Shown: positions 51,904 to 60,748 of the stretch, in pieces
How the letters are laid out: every line of letters starts with the position of its first letter
How positions within the stretch are numbered: position 1 is the stretch's first letter
Source of the DNA: Trebonia sp963759545
GTDB lineage: Bacteria > Actinomycetota > Actinomycetes > Streptosporangiales > Streptosporangiaceae
DNA length: 64,000 nucleotides
Reading direction: 5' to 3'
Assembly: GCA_963759545.1 (NCBI GenBank)
Contig: CAVXAB010000028.1
Coordinates: 106,851-170,850 of the forward strand
Translations under genes and position numbers: made by a program
The notes under the pieces: model-generated
The model's input: the letters and a program-made list of their open reading frames with translations, nothing else
The model's database searches: none
What the model was told of the DNA's origin: nothing

Positions 51904-52820
51904 CCAGCGCCTCCTGCCCGCGCACCCGTATCCGCTGCCGTCGCGCGCACGCCGGCAGCTCCGTTAAGCGTTTCATGCGAAGTATGTCCGGTCCACAGCA
52001 AGCGCAGCAGCCGGTTTACCTCAACCGCGATCGCGTCGCGTCCTGCCGCCCCGTACTTCCTCGGATCGGTCGCCGCCGGCTCGGCGGACAGCACCCGCCG
52101 GACGGCGGCGGTGAACACCTTGTTGAGCTGAGTCGCGATGTTGATCTTGGTCATTCCGGCGCGGACCGCGGCGGCAAGGTCCCGGTCGGGGACGCCGGAT
52201 GAGCCGTGCAGCACGAGGGGAACGCTGACCGCTTCGTGCAGCCGGGCGATCAGCCCGAGGTCGAGCACCGCGTCGCGGGTCGCCATGGCGTGCGAGCTGC
52301 CGACCGCGACGGCAAGCGCGTCCACTCCGGTCGCCGCGACGAAGCGGGCCGCCTCGCCGGGATCGGTGCGGGCGAGCGGCGAGTGCACGCCGTCCTTGCC
52401 GCCGATCTCACCGAGCTCCGCCTCGACCCACATCCCCCGCCGGTGGCAGGAGCGGGCGACGTCGGCCGTGGCGCGGACGTTGTCGGCGTAGGACAGCCGG
52501 GACGCGTCGAACATGACGGAGCCGAGCCCAAGCTTGGCTGCGTCCTCGACGAGCGCCACGTCACCGGCGTGGTCAAGGTGCACCGCCACCGGCACCGCCG
52601 CGCCGCGCGCGAGGGCCAGGCACGCGCTGCCGATCGGCGCGAGCCCGCGGTGGTAGGCGACGCAGTTCTCGCTGATCTGGAGCACCACCGGCGCCGCCGC
52701 GGCCTCGGCGCCTGCGACGATCGCCTCCGCGTGCTCGATGCCGATGACGTTGAACGCGCCGACCCCGCGGCCCGCGTCCCGCGCGGGCCCGATGATGTCG
52801 TCCGTCGCGGCGAGCGGCAT
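51900..52820 (-). CDS. Class II ketose-bisphosphate aldolase, GatY/KbaY type
   Basis: 306 residues. FNVIGIEHAEAIVAGAE, zinc-binding VAVHLDHAGD, SVMFDASRLSYADNV, VEAELGEIGGKDG, LVLHGSSGVPDRDL and KINIATQLNKVF. It would split tagatose-1,6-bisphosphate (or fructose-1,6-bisphosphate) into DHAP and glyceraldehyde-3-phosphate. The operon context of a SIS isomerase and a LacC-type kinase favours tagatose. The start ATG overlaps the kinase stop (TAATG). Confidence 0.92.
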   Translation of the reverse strand: MPLAATDDIIGPARDAGRGVGAFNVIGIEHAEAIVAGAEAAAAPVVLQISENCVAYHRGLAPIGSACLALARGAAVPVAVHLDHAGDVALVEDAAKLGLGSVMFDASRLSYADNVRATADVARSCHRRGMWVEAELGEIGGKDGVHSPLARTDPGEAARFVAATGVDALAVAVGSSHAMATRDAVLDLGLIARLHEAVSVPLVLHGSSGVPDRDLAAAVRAGMTKINIATQLNKVFTAAVRRVLSAEPAATDPRKYGAAGRDAIAVEVNRLLRLLWTGHTSHETLNGAAGVRATAADTGARAGGAG

Positions 52821-53815
52821 TAGCGGCCCCCTTCCGCGTGAGTGCCCGTGGCCAGCCAGGCCACGGCATCCGGCAGCTGGCTCACCGTCACCGAATCCAC
52901 CCCGTCCTCGTAGTCCGCGTAGCTAAACTCCCCGGCGACCGGCGCGGCGACGGTCGCGGCGCCGAGGGCGGCCGCGTGCGCGAGCCGCTCGGGCCACGGC
53001 CGGCCGAGCAGCAGCCCGTGCGCCAGGGCGGCGGTCACCGCGTCACCGGCGCCGGTCGCGTTGCCGGCCACCATGGCCGGCGGCCGCGCCTGCCAGCAGC
53101 CGTCCTCGGTCACGGCAACCAGCCCGTCCGGGCCGAGCGAGACCACGACCGCCCGCGCGCCGGCCGTCCGCAGCCCGGCAGCGGCCGCCGTCACCGCGGA
53201 CAGGTCGATCCCGTCAGCGGGCGTGCGCAGGGACCGTCCGGCCAGCGCCGCGAGCTCGTCGAGGTTCGGCTTGACGATGGCGGGGCCCGCGGTCACTCCC
53301 TCGCGCAGCGCGTCACCGGACGTGTCGAGCACCGCGGGCACGCCCGCGGCAGTGGCCGCCGCGATCAGCTCGCCGTAGGCGGCAGGCGGCAGTCCCTGTG
53401 GCAGGCTGCCGGCCAGCACCACGACCGAGGCGCGTTCCAGGGCCTCGCCGTACCCGACCAGGAACCGCCCGAACTCGGCCGCACTGACCTGGGGGCCCGG
53501 CTCGTTGAACAGCGCGACCGTGCCGCGGTCGTCGACCACGCTGAAGGTGCGCCGGGTCTCGCCGCCGGCCGGGGTGAAGGCCGCGGGCACCCCGAGCTGG
53601 AGCAGCCCCGCCTCCACCGCGGTGCCGGTGGTACCGCCGGCCAGCCCCGTCAAAAGAACTTTTATCCCGAACGAGTTCAGGGTTCTCGCGACGTTCGCCC
53701 CCTTGCCCCCAGGGCGGGCATAGACGGCGGTCGGCCGGTTCACCCCCGCCCAGTCCACGCGCGGCACATGATGGGTGATGTCGAGTGCCGGGTTGAGGCA
53801 GACGACCACGATCAT
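52820..53815 (-). CDS. Tagatose-6-phosphate kinase / 1-phosphofructokinase family kinase
   Basis: 331 residues. CLNPALDITHHVPRVDWAGV and PGGKGANVARTLNSFG are hallmarks of the LacC/FruK group. VVLAGSLPQGLPPAAYGELI, IVKPNLDELAALAGRSL and the ATP site NATGAGDAVTAALAHGL complete it. Intact and normal in length, unlike the second PfkB kinase of the operon. It should make tagatose-1,6-bisphosphate for the aldolase next to it. Confidence 0.9.
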   Translation of the reverse strand: MIVVVCLNPALDITHHVPRVDWAGVNRPTAVYARPGGKGANVARTLNSFGIKVLLTGLAGGTTGTAVEAGLLQLGVPAAFTPAGGETRRTFSVVDDRGTVALFNEPGPQVSAAEFGRFLVGYGEALERASVVVLAGSLPQGLPPAAYGELIAAATAAGVPAVLDTSGDALREGVTAGPAIVKPNLDELAALAGRSLRTPADGIDLSAVTAAAAGLRTAGARAVVVSLGPDGLVAVTEDGCWQARPPAMVAGNATGAGDAVTAALAHGLLLGRPWPERLAHAAALGAATVAAPVAGEFSYADYEDGVDSVTVSQLPDAVAWLATGTHAEGGR

Positions 53816-54732
53816 GATGTCCGGCCTGGCTCCGCGAGGATCACCGAGCGGGTCAGGTTCCGCGGCCGGTCGGGGTCGAGGCCCGCCGCCCGCGCCATCG
53901 CCAGGGCGACCAGGTGGACCCGCACAAGCGAGGCCATCGGGTCCTCGTCGTCAGCCCAGACGAGGCCGCCGGCCAGCGCGATGTCATCGGCAAGTCCGGC
54001 GGGTGCCGGACCGAACAGCCAGACGACGCTGTGCTCGCCAGTCACCGCCACCGGGCCGTGCCGGTACTCCATGGCGGGATAGGACTCGGTCCACATGCCC
54101 GCCGACTCGCGCAGCTTCAGTGCCGCCTCGTTGGCAAGGCCGTAGGTCCAGCCGGTGCCGAGGAAGGTGAACTGGCGGGCGGCAAGCAACTCCGCGGGGA
54201 CCGGCTCGGCGAGCACCCGCTCCGCCGCCCGCGCCGACGGCTCGATTTCGATCCCCAGGTGCGCGCGCAGCAGAGCGAGCTCCGTGGTCGCGAACCTGGT
54301 CTGCACCACGGACTCTTCGTCCGCGAAAGCGAGCTCGATCACCTCGTCCACGGCAAGGGCCGCCGGGGTCCGCGCGTCCGTGGTGATCGCGACGGTGGGG
54401 CTGGCACCACGCACTCGTTCCGCTGCCTCTTGAATTTCTGTCGTGGTGCCGGACCTGGACAGGAACAGGGTGCGGTCGTAGTGCCGGCCGTACGGCATCT
54501 CCGAGGCGGTGAACGCGTCGGTTTCCCCCTGACCTGACTGCTCCCTGGCGGCCGCGTAGGACTGCGCGATGAACCATGAGGTGCCGCAGCCGACGATCGC
54601 GACGCGTTCCCCGGGAGCGGGCAGCAGTGCCGCCACGTCACCGGCCACACCGGCGGCCCGGCGCCAGCAGGCCGGCTGCGAGGCGATCTCCTGCTCGGTG
54701 CGAACGCCCGCTGCTACCTGGTCCTGCGTCAC
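53812..54732 (-). CDS. SIS-domain sugar-phosphate isomerase/deaminase, AgaS-like
   Basis: About 306 residues. GTG 54732 is preferred because GGGAGG lies just upstream; GTG 54753 is an alternative. Two SIS domains: VAIVGCGTSWFIAQSYAAAR and LSRSGTTTEIQEAAE, then FLGTGWTYGLANEAALKLRE and YRHGPVAV. The E-KLRE motif is that of GlmS-type isomerases and AgaS, which deaminates and isomerises galactosamine-6-P to tagatose-6-P. Position before the tagatose-6-P-type kinase and aldolase fits AgaS. No deacetylase gene is present. Confidence 0.87.
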   Translation of the reverse strand: MTQDQVAAGVRTEQEIASQPACWRRAAGVAGDVAALLPAPGERVAIVGCGTSWFIAQSYAAAREQSGQGETDAFTASEMPYGRHYDRTLFLSRSGTTTEIQEAAERVRGASPTVAITTDARTPAALAVDEVIELAFADEESVVQTRFATTELALLRAHLGIEIEPSARAAERVLAEPVPAELLAARQFTFLGTGWTYGLANEAALKLRESAGMWTESYPAMEYRHGPVAVTGEHSVVWLFGPAPAGLADDIALAGGLVWADDEDPMASLVRVHLVALAMARAAGLDPDRPRNLTRSVILAEPGRTS

Positions 54733-54805
54733 TGAGGCCTCCCTGCCTGTCACTGAATCGATCTCCTCTGCTGTGCGCGTTCCCCTGGTCCGTTACCGCC
54801 GTGGC

Positions 54806-55723
54806 TCATGTTCCGGCGAGCCCCGTCGCGGCCACCGACCGGATGAAGTACCGCTGGGCGACGAAGAAGACCACCAGCATGGGCACCAGGCTCATCACGT
54901 TGGCCGCCATGAGCAGGTTCCATTCCGTCGCGTGCGCTCCCTGGAAGGTGGCCAGGCCGAGTGGCAGCGTCATCTGGTTGGTCGAGGTGACGGCGATGAG
55001 CGGCCACAGGAAGTTGTTCCATGAGTCGAGGAACGTCAGCGCGGCGAGCGTCGCGAGTGGCGGGGTGGCCAGCGGCAGCACGATCCGGACGAGCACGGTG
55101 AGCCTGCTCGCCCCGTCCACCCGGGCGGATTCCTCGTACTCGAGCGGCAGGGTGCGAAAGAACTGCCGCAGGAAGAAGATGCCGAACGCGGTGGCCGCGT
55201 TGGGCAGGATGAGCGCTCCGATGTGGTTGATGCCGACCGCGGCGAGCACGTGCACGCCCAGCCACTTCGTGATGATGAACTGCGGGATCATCGTCACCTG
55301 GAACGGCACCATGAGCGTGGCCATGATGACCGCGAACAGGGCGGTGCGGCCAAGGAACCGGAACCGGGCGAAGGCGTAGCCGGCGAGCGTGCAGAGCACC
55401 AGGTTGCACAGCACGGTCGTCACCGCCACCACGGCGCTGTTTTCCATGAAACGGAGGAACGGCGCGGTCGCCAGCGCGTCCGAGTAGTTCGCCAGCCTGA
55501 TCGTGTGCGGTAGCAGGATCGGCGGGAAGTGCAGCGTCTCCGACGGCGTCTCCACCGAGGTGATGAGCAGCCAGGCGAACGGGAAGATCAGGGCGATCGT
55601 GGCCGGGATCAGCACCAGGTGCCAGGGGCTGAACGGCAGCCGCCTGCGTCGCCGGTACGCCGGGATGCCGTGTCCTGCCGCGGGGCGCAGGTCGCCGCGG
55701 GCGGGCGCCGAGGTCGCGCTCAT
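54806..55723 (-). CDS. ABC sugar permease, MalG type
   Basis: 305 residues from ATG 55723, overlapping the MalF-type gene by four bases. Six or so helices; the EAA loop is YEESARVDGASRLTVLVRIVLP, and the second conserved piece is WNNFLWPLIAV. The frame extends upstream in nonsense composition, so the start is clear. Works with the MalF-type permease and the CUT1 binding protein. Confidence 0.93.
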   Translation of the reverse strand: MSATSAPARGDLRPAAGHGIPAYRRRRRLPFSPWHLVLIPATIALIFPFAWLLITSVETPSETLHFPPILLPHTIRLANYSDALATAPFLRFMENSAVVAVTTVLCNLVLCTLAGYAFARFRFLGRTALFAVIMATLMVPFQVTMIPQFIITKWLGVHVLAAVGINHIGALILPNAATAFGIFFLRQFFRTLPLEYEESARVDGASRLTVLVRIVLPLATPPLATLAALTFLDSWNNFLWPLIAVTSTNQMTLPLGLATFQGAHATEWNLLMAANVMSLVPMLVVFFVAQRYFIRSVAATGLAGT

Positions 55724-56661
55724 GACCGGTAGTACGTGAACCGGCGGCCCACCCGGAACTGGATGACCGTGACCACGATGATGATGAGGAACAGGAAGTA
55801 GGCGATGGCGGACGCGTAGCCGAAGTTGAACTGCTCGAAGGCCTGGTTGTAGAGGTAGTAGACGAGGACGGTGGTCGCGTTGAGCGGGCCGCCCTGGGTG
55901 CTCAGGTAGACCTCGTCGAAGAGCTGCAGCGCGTTGATGGTGAGCCACACGGCGAGGAACAGCGAGGCCGGGCTGAGCAGCGGGAGGGTGACCCTGCGGA
56001 ACGTCCGCCACGGGCCCGCGCCGTCGATCGCCGCCGCCTCGAGCAGCGACTGCGGTACCCCCTGGAGCGCGGCGAGGTAGACCACCACGGCGAACCCGGT
56101 CCAGCCCCAGATGGTCATCGCCACGATCACGTACAGCGCCTCGGACGGTGAGTTGAGGAACTGCTGCTGCGGCAGGCCGACCTTGCTGAAGGCGTAGTTC
56201 ACGATCCCGTAGGAGGGGTCGAAGAGCCAGATGAAGACGATGGCCTCGCTGATCGTGGAGATCGCCATGGTCGCGTAGGCGGCGGTGCGGTAGATCGAGA
56301 TGCCGCGGATCTTCCTGTTCATCGCCACGGCGAGGAACAGCCCGACGATCATCGTGCCGGGCACGAACAGCGCGGTGTAGATCAGCGTGTGCTGTATCGC
56401 CTGCGCCACGATCGGGTCGTGCACCATCTTGCGGTAGTTGGCCAGGCCGACGAACGGCGTGCTCGACCCGAAGAAAGAGGACTTCTGGAACGACATCACC
56501 GCCGACCAGACGATCGGCACCGCGCCGAACAGCAGGATGAGGGCCACGCCAGGGGTGACGAAGGCCCACCCGTTGAACTGCTCCGAGTCCAGCGCCCTGC
56601 GCACCAGGCCGGCCCGCCCGGCCCGGCGCGTGCCTGGCCGGGCCACCGAGTTCACCGTCAT
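55720..56661 (-). CDS. ABC sugar permease, MalF type
   Basis: 313 residues, six helices. GWAFVTPGVALILLFGAVPIV at the start, EAAAIDGAGPWRTFRRVTLP as EAA loop, and FDEVYLSTQGGPLNATTVLV typical of CUT1 permeases. It follows the binding-protein gene by two bases. Confidence 0.93.
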   Translation of the reverse strand: MTVNSVARPGTRRAGRAGLVRRALDSEQFNGWAFVTPGVALILLFGAVPIVWSAVMSFQKSSFFGSSTPFVGLANYRKMVHDPIVAQAIQHTLIYTALFVPGTMIVGLFLAVAMNRKIRGISIYRTAAYATMAISTISEAIVFIWLFDPSYGIVNYAFSKVGLPQQQFLNSPSEALYVIVAMTIWGWTGFAVVVYLAALQGVPQSLLEAAAIDGAGPWRTFRRVTLPLLSPASLFLAVWLTINALQLFDEVYLSTQGGPLNATTVLVYYLYNQAFEQFNFGYASAIAYFLFLIIIVVTVIQFRVGRRFTYYRS

Positions 56662-56663
56662 GG

Positions 56664-57989
56664 TCAGCTTCCCGCCAGCGCCTGGTTGACCTGGCTGGCC
56701 GCGGAGGCCAGGGCCGCCTGCGGGGTGGACTTGCCGAGCAGCACGGACAGCACCATGTTGCCGAGGATCGTGGAGATCGCCGGGTACTGGGTGATCTGCG
56801 GGCGTGCCTGCTTGACGTTGGCCAGGTTTTCGACGAACGTGCTCACGCCGGGCAGCATCTTGTTCATCTGCTGGTCGAACCCGGACGCGTCGGCCACCGA
56901 CGTCCTGGTCGGCAGGTCACCGGTCTGCAGTGACCAGGTCTTGACCTGGGCCGGCGCGGTGAGCCAGAGCAGGAACTGCTCGGCCGCGCTGACCTGGCTG
57001 CTGCCGTTGTTGAACACGACCCAGTTGTCCGGCCCTGAGATGGTCTGGTGCCCGGCGCTGCTGCCCGGGTAGGACGGCATGACCTGCACGCCGTAGTCAA
57101 TGTCGGGGAACGCGGACAGGTCCCATGGCCCGGTGACCAGCATGCCGATCTTGCCCGAGTTGAACAGGTTGGTGTAGGCCTCGTCGGTCGGGTCGAAGTA
57201 CATCGACTTGTCGGTGACGGCCATGGTCCGCAACGTGTTGAGCGACTCAAGGCCGGCCGCTGAGTTGAACGCCGCCTGCTTGTTGCCCGGTGTCAGCAGG
57301 CTGCCGCCCGCCTCCCAGAGCAGTGACTCCCAGTGCCAGACGGTGTCCTCGGTGCCGGGCGTCACGTAGGCGGTGCCGTACTGCTTGGCCGCCGTGTCGG
57401 TCAGCTTCTGCGCGTCGGCGACGTAGTCCTGCCAGGTCCAGTTCGCGGTGGGCAGCGGCAGGCCAGCCTGGGCGAACAGCTTCTTGTTGTAGACCACGGC
57501 CAGGTTGTCGACCAGGGCAGGGATGCCGATCACCTTGCCGTTGACGGTGGCCACGTCCCGCTCGCCCGCGAAGAAGTCGTCCCAGTTGACGCCGGCCTGC
57601 TGCACCACCTTCGTCAGGTCGACGACCTGCGGGATCTGCGCGACGTTGGGCGCCCAGGAGCCGTAGAGGTAGGCGATGTCGGGCGGGCTGCCGCCCTTCA
57701 CCGCGGTCAGCACCTTCTGCAGCGTGTCGTCGTTGTTGACGTACAGCGACTGCACCTTTTGCCCTGGGTGCTGCGCCTCGTACTCGGAGACCAGGTGGGA
57801 GAACGTCTTGGCCTCCTGGCCGGTCCAGCCCTCCCAGATCTGGATCGTGCTGGAAGAAGGGGACCCGGACGACGACGACCCGCCGCCGTTAGCGTCCGTG
57901 CCGCAGCCGGCGACCGCGAGCGTGGTCGCCGCGAGCGCGGCGAGCAGCCCTGCCAGGGCCCCGCGTCGATGAAGACTTGCGATGGTCAT
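56664..57989 (-). CDS. CUT1 extracellular sugar-binding lipoprotein
   Basis: 441 residues from ATG 57989 (MTIASLHRRGALAGLL), with lipobox AVAGC. The body is a SBP_1-type domain: IQIWEGWTGQEAKTFSHLV, GGSPPDIAYLYGSWAPNVA, GIPALVDNLAVVYNKKLF, NWTWQDYVADAQKL, GMLVTGPWDLSAF, SGPDNWVVFNNGS. First gene of the eight-gene minus-strand operon. It sets the specificity of the importer, which cannot be read directly but is probably an alpha-galactoside or galactosamine derivative. No ATPase is encoded here; a shared MsiK-type ATPase elsewhere is likely. Confidence 0.92.
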   Translation of the reverse strand: MTIASLHRRGALAGLLAALAATTLAVAGCGTDANGGGSSSSGSPSSSTIQIWEGWTGQEAKTFSHLVSEYEAQHPGQKVQSLYVNNDDTLQKVLTAVKGGSPPDIAYLYGSWAPNVAQIPQVVDLTKVVQQAGVNWDDFFAGERDVATVNGKVIGIPALVDNLAVVYNKKLFAQAGLPLPTANWTWQDYVADAQKLTDTAAKQYGTAYVTPGTEDTVWHWESLLWEAGGSLLTPGNKQAAFNSAAGLESLNTLRTMAVTDKSMYFDPTDEAYTNLFNSGKIGMLVTGPWDLSAFPDIDYGVQVMPSYPGSSAGHQTISGPDNWVVFNNGSSQVSAAEQFLLWLTAPAQVKTWSLQTGDLPTRTSVADASGFDQQMNKMLPGVSTFVENLANVKQARPQITQYPAISTILGNMVLSVLLGKSTPQAALASAASQVNQALAGS

Positions 57990-58061
57990 GCCGCACTCCG
58001 CTCGATGATGCTCTCGCCGCCCACCAATTGAGCAGTATTGTGCAGGCATACCGGGACAAGA

Positions 58062-58075
58062 TGCAAGATCTTGCA
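58062..58075. promoter_or_regulatory. 14-base perfect palindrome, candidate DeoR operator
   Basis: TGCAAGATCTTGCA, with a further CAAG on each side, lies in the 118-base region between the divergent binding-protein and GH4 genes, well placed to control both. Confidence 0.55.
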
Positions 58076-58107
58076 AGAAACTGGCCCTTATGGAACAGTA
58101 ATGAGCT

Positions 58108-59421
58108 GTGATCAAGCTGGCCTTCATTGGTGCTGGAAGCGTCGAGTTCACCAGGAACGTGACGACTGACCTGTGCAGCTACCCGGAGTTCCGCGGCGGA
58201 CTGCACTTCGCGCTCTACGACATCAGTGCGCACCGGCTCGCGCACGCGGAGCGGCTTGTCAGCCGGATCTCCGCGCAGACCGGCGCCGACGCCACGGTGA
58301 CCACGACGCAGGACCGCCGTGCCGCGCTCGCTGGCGCCGACTACGTGATCAACGAGGTGCAGGTCGGCGGGTACTCCGCCACCCGCGCCGACTTCGACAT
58401 TCCCGCCAGGTACGGGGTGCGCCAGACCATCGGCGACACCCTCGGCATCGGCGGGATCTTCCGCGGCCTGCGGACCATCCCCGTCGTGCTCGACCTGGCA
58501 CGGGACATGAACGAGGTGTGCCAGGACGCCTACCTGCTCAGCTACAGCAACCCAATGGCGATGCTCCCCTGGGCCGCGTACGAGGGGGCGGGGTTCGGCC
58601 GGGTGTACGGCCTGTGCCACTCGGTCCGCGACACGCAGTCGTTCCTGACCCAGCTCGTCGGCGCCGACCCGGAGCGGGTGCGGTTCCTCACCGCGGGGTT
58701 CAACCACCAGGCGTTCGTGCTGCGCTTCGAGCAGGACGGCGAGTCGCTGTACCCGCGGCTCGCCGAGGTCATCGAGTCCTCGCCCGAGCTGCAGCGCCGG
58801 GTGCGGGTCGAGATCTACCGCAGGTTCGGCTACTTCCCCACCGAGTCGAGCGAGCACTCCGCCGAGTACGTGCCCTGGTTCATGCACCACGACGACCAGA
58901 TCGAGCGGTTCCGCATCTTCGTCGGCGACTACCTGGAGCGGTCGGAGGAGAACCTGCGCGAGCTTGAGTCGCTCGAACGGCAGCTGGCGGGTGACGAGCC
59001 GCTTGAGCTCGCGGTCGAGAACGAGCTCGCCTCGCAGTTCATCCACTCGCTTGAGACAGGGACCGAGCGCGAGCTGCACGTGAACATCCGCAACGGCGGT
59101 CTCATCTCCAGCCTGCCCGACGAGTGCTGCGTCGAGGTCCCCTGCATCGTCGGCGCGGGCGGCCCCAAGCCGGTGCCCGTCGGCGCGCTCCCCCCGCAGC
59201 TCGCGGCGCTGAACCGTACCTTCCTCAACGTGGTGGAGCTGACCGTCAGGGCCGCACTCGACGGGTCGCGCGACCACGTCTACCAGGCGGCGCTCCTCGA
59301 CCCGAACACGGCCGCCACCCTCACCACGGCGCAGACCGTCGCGATGTGCGACGAGCTGCTCGAGGCACACCGGGAGCTACTGCCCCAGGCGCTGCGTCTC
59401 CCGGCAGTGTTATCCCGATGA
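58108..59421 (+). CDS. GH4-family glycosidase, MelA-type alpha-galactosidase
   Basis: 437 residues from GTG 58108. The NAD-binding IKLAFIGAGSVEFTRNVTTD opens the Rossmann domain; LSYSNPMAMLPWAAYEGAG, YGLCHSVRDTQSFLTQL with the metal-binding Cys, and FNHQAFVLRF with His complete the site. GYSATRADFDIPARYGVRQT and GDTLGIGGIFRGLRTIPV are typical of alpha-galactosidases within GH4. The enzyme cleaves by an NAD- and Mn-dependent redox route and has no signal peptide, so it works on imported substrate. Divergent from and presumably co-regulated with the importer operon. Confidence 0.9.
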   Translation: MIKLAFIGAGSVEFTRNVTTDLCSYPEFRGGLHFALYDISAHRLAHAERLVSRISAQTGADATVTTTQDRRAALAGADYVINEVQVGGYSATRADFDIPARYGVRQTIGDTLGIGGIFRGLRTIPVVLDLARDMNEVCQDAYLLSYSNPMAMLPWAAYEGAGFGRVYGLCHSVRDTQSFLTQLVGADPERVRFLTAGFNHQAFVLRFEQDGESLYPRLAEVIESSPELQRRVRVEIYRRFGYFPTESSEHSAEYVPWFMHHDDQIERFRIFVGDYLERSEENLRELESLERQLAGDEPLELAVENELASQFIHSLETGTERELHVNIRNGGLISSLPDECCVEVPCIVGAGGPKPVPVGALPPQLAALNRTFLNVVELTVRAALDGSRDHVYQAALLDPNTAATLTTAQTVAMCDELLEAHRELLPQALRLPAVLSR

Positions 59422-59483
59422 CCTGGACGGCTTACGCTCGTTCGACCACTCCACGCGTCTTACTCGAACCTCGCCGTTGGGAC

Positions 59484-60719
59484 TCAAACGCCGCGGCCGT
59501 GGAAGGTGCGGCGCAGGTCGCTCACCCAGGCGTCGGGGTTCTCCCAGGGGATGAAGTGGCCGCCGTGGTCGTGTGCGTTGACGTTGACGTGGTTGAACCA
59601 ATCGGACTGCGGGCCGTCTTTGAACGCGCGGACGCGCTCGTTGGCGGTGTGGATGCCCGGCGGGTTCTCGTACGTGACGAAGGTGAGGCCGACCGGGGCC
59701 TGCACGACCGGGGTGCGGTCGTGGGCGGGTGCCCAGGGGTAGCGGTTTGCGTTGGCGTAGTAGCGCATCGACGTGGCGATGGAGTTGTTCACCCAGTAGA
59801 TCGTGGCGTGGGTGAGCAGGTCGTCTTTGGTGAAGACGGACTCGAGGTCGCCGCCGTTGTCGCTCCACGCGTTCCACCGCTCAAGCAGCCAGGCGAGCAG
59901 TCCGGCGGGTGAGTCGCTCAGACCGTGGGCCAAGGTGGCGCCGTCGAGCATGTGCACGGCGAGGTGCGACGCCGAGCGGTGGTCCAACTCGATGATGCGG
60001 GCGCGGACGTCTGCGGGCTGGTCGTCGGTGAGGGGCCGATTCCTGGCGAGGTCCCAGGCGCGGGGGCCGGTGAAGAAGTCGAGCGGCAGTCCTGAGCCGA
60101 TGTGGATGCCGTACAGCTCGTCGGCATACTTGTGGCCGAGCTGGCTGGAGACGATCCCGCCGATGTCGCAGCCCCCGGCGGCGTACTTCTCGTATCCCAG
60201 GGTCTCGGTCATCAGGGTGTGCCAGAGGTCGGCGACCTTCCAGAAGTTGACGTCAGGAAAGCCGGTGAGCGGGCCAGGGAAACCGAAGCCGGGCAGGGAC
60301 GGCACGATGACGTCGAACGCGTCGGCGGGGTCGCCGCCGAACGCGGCCGGGTCGGCAAGCTGGTCGATCACCTTCGACCAGTGCCAGAACGTCCACGGCC
60401 AGCCGTGGGTGAGGATCAACGGGATCGGGCGGGGGCCGCGGCCAGGGTTGCGCATGAAGTGCACCGGGACACCGGCGACGCTCACCTGGTAGTGCTCGTA
60501 GGCGTTGATGGCGGCCTCAGCCTTGCGCCAGTCGTAGCCGTCCCGCCAGTAAGCCACCAGCCCGCGGAGATAGCTGTCCGGCACGCCGTAGGACCAGTCC
60601 CCATTCCCTTCATCCAGCGGCGGGCGAGTCAGTGCGAGACGGGCGCGCAGGCTGTCGAGAACATCGTCGGGCACATGGATCGGGGTGGGCTCCAAGGGGA
60701 AGGCGAGCGGGGTAGTCAT
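59484..60719 (-). CDS. Epoxide hydrolase family protein (alpha/beta hydrolase with EHN domain)
   Basis: 411 residues from ATG 60719. The N-terminal EHN domain (PTPIHVPDDVLDSLRARLAL, GYDWRKAEAAINAYEHYQV) is followed by an alpha/beta hydrolase fold: oxyanion HGWPWTFWHW, nucleophile Asp in GGCDIGGIVSS, and catalytic His in NAHDHGGHFIPWENP. Related to microsomal-type and juvenile-hormone epoxide hydrolases. Lies downstream of the LacI gene in the same direction (29 bases between). Confidence 0.9.
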   Translation of the reverse strand: MTTPLAFPLEPTPIHVPDDVLDSLRARLALTRPPLDEGNGDWSYGVPDSYLRGLVAYWRDGYDWRKAEAAINAYEHYQVSVAGVPVHFMRNPGRGPRPIPLILTHGWPWTFWHWSKVIDQLADPAAFGGDPADAFDVIVPSLPGFGFPGPLTGFPDVNFWKVADLWHTLMTETLGYEKYAAGGCDIGGIVSSQLGHKYADELYGIHIGSGLPLDFFTGPRAWDLARNRPLTDDQPADVRARIIELDHRSASHLAVHMLDGATLAHGLSDSPAGLLAWLLERWNAWSDNGGDLESVFTKDDLLTHATIYWVNNSIATSMRYYANANRYPWAPAHDRTPVVQAPVGLTFVTYENPPGIHTANERVRAFKDGPQSDWFNHVNVNAHDHGGHFIPWENPDAWVSDLRRTFHGRGV

Positions 60720-60748
60720 CCGTCGTTCCTTATCAGGTGAGGGGAACA

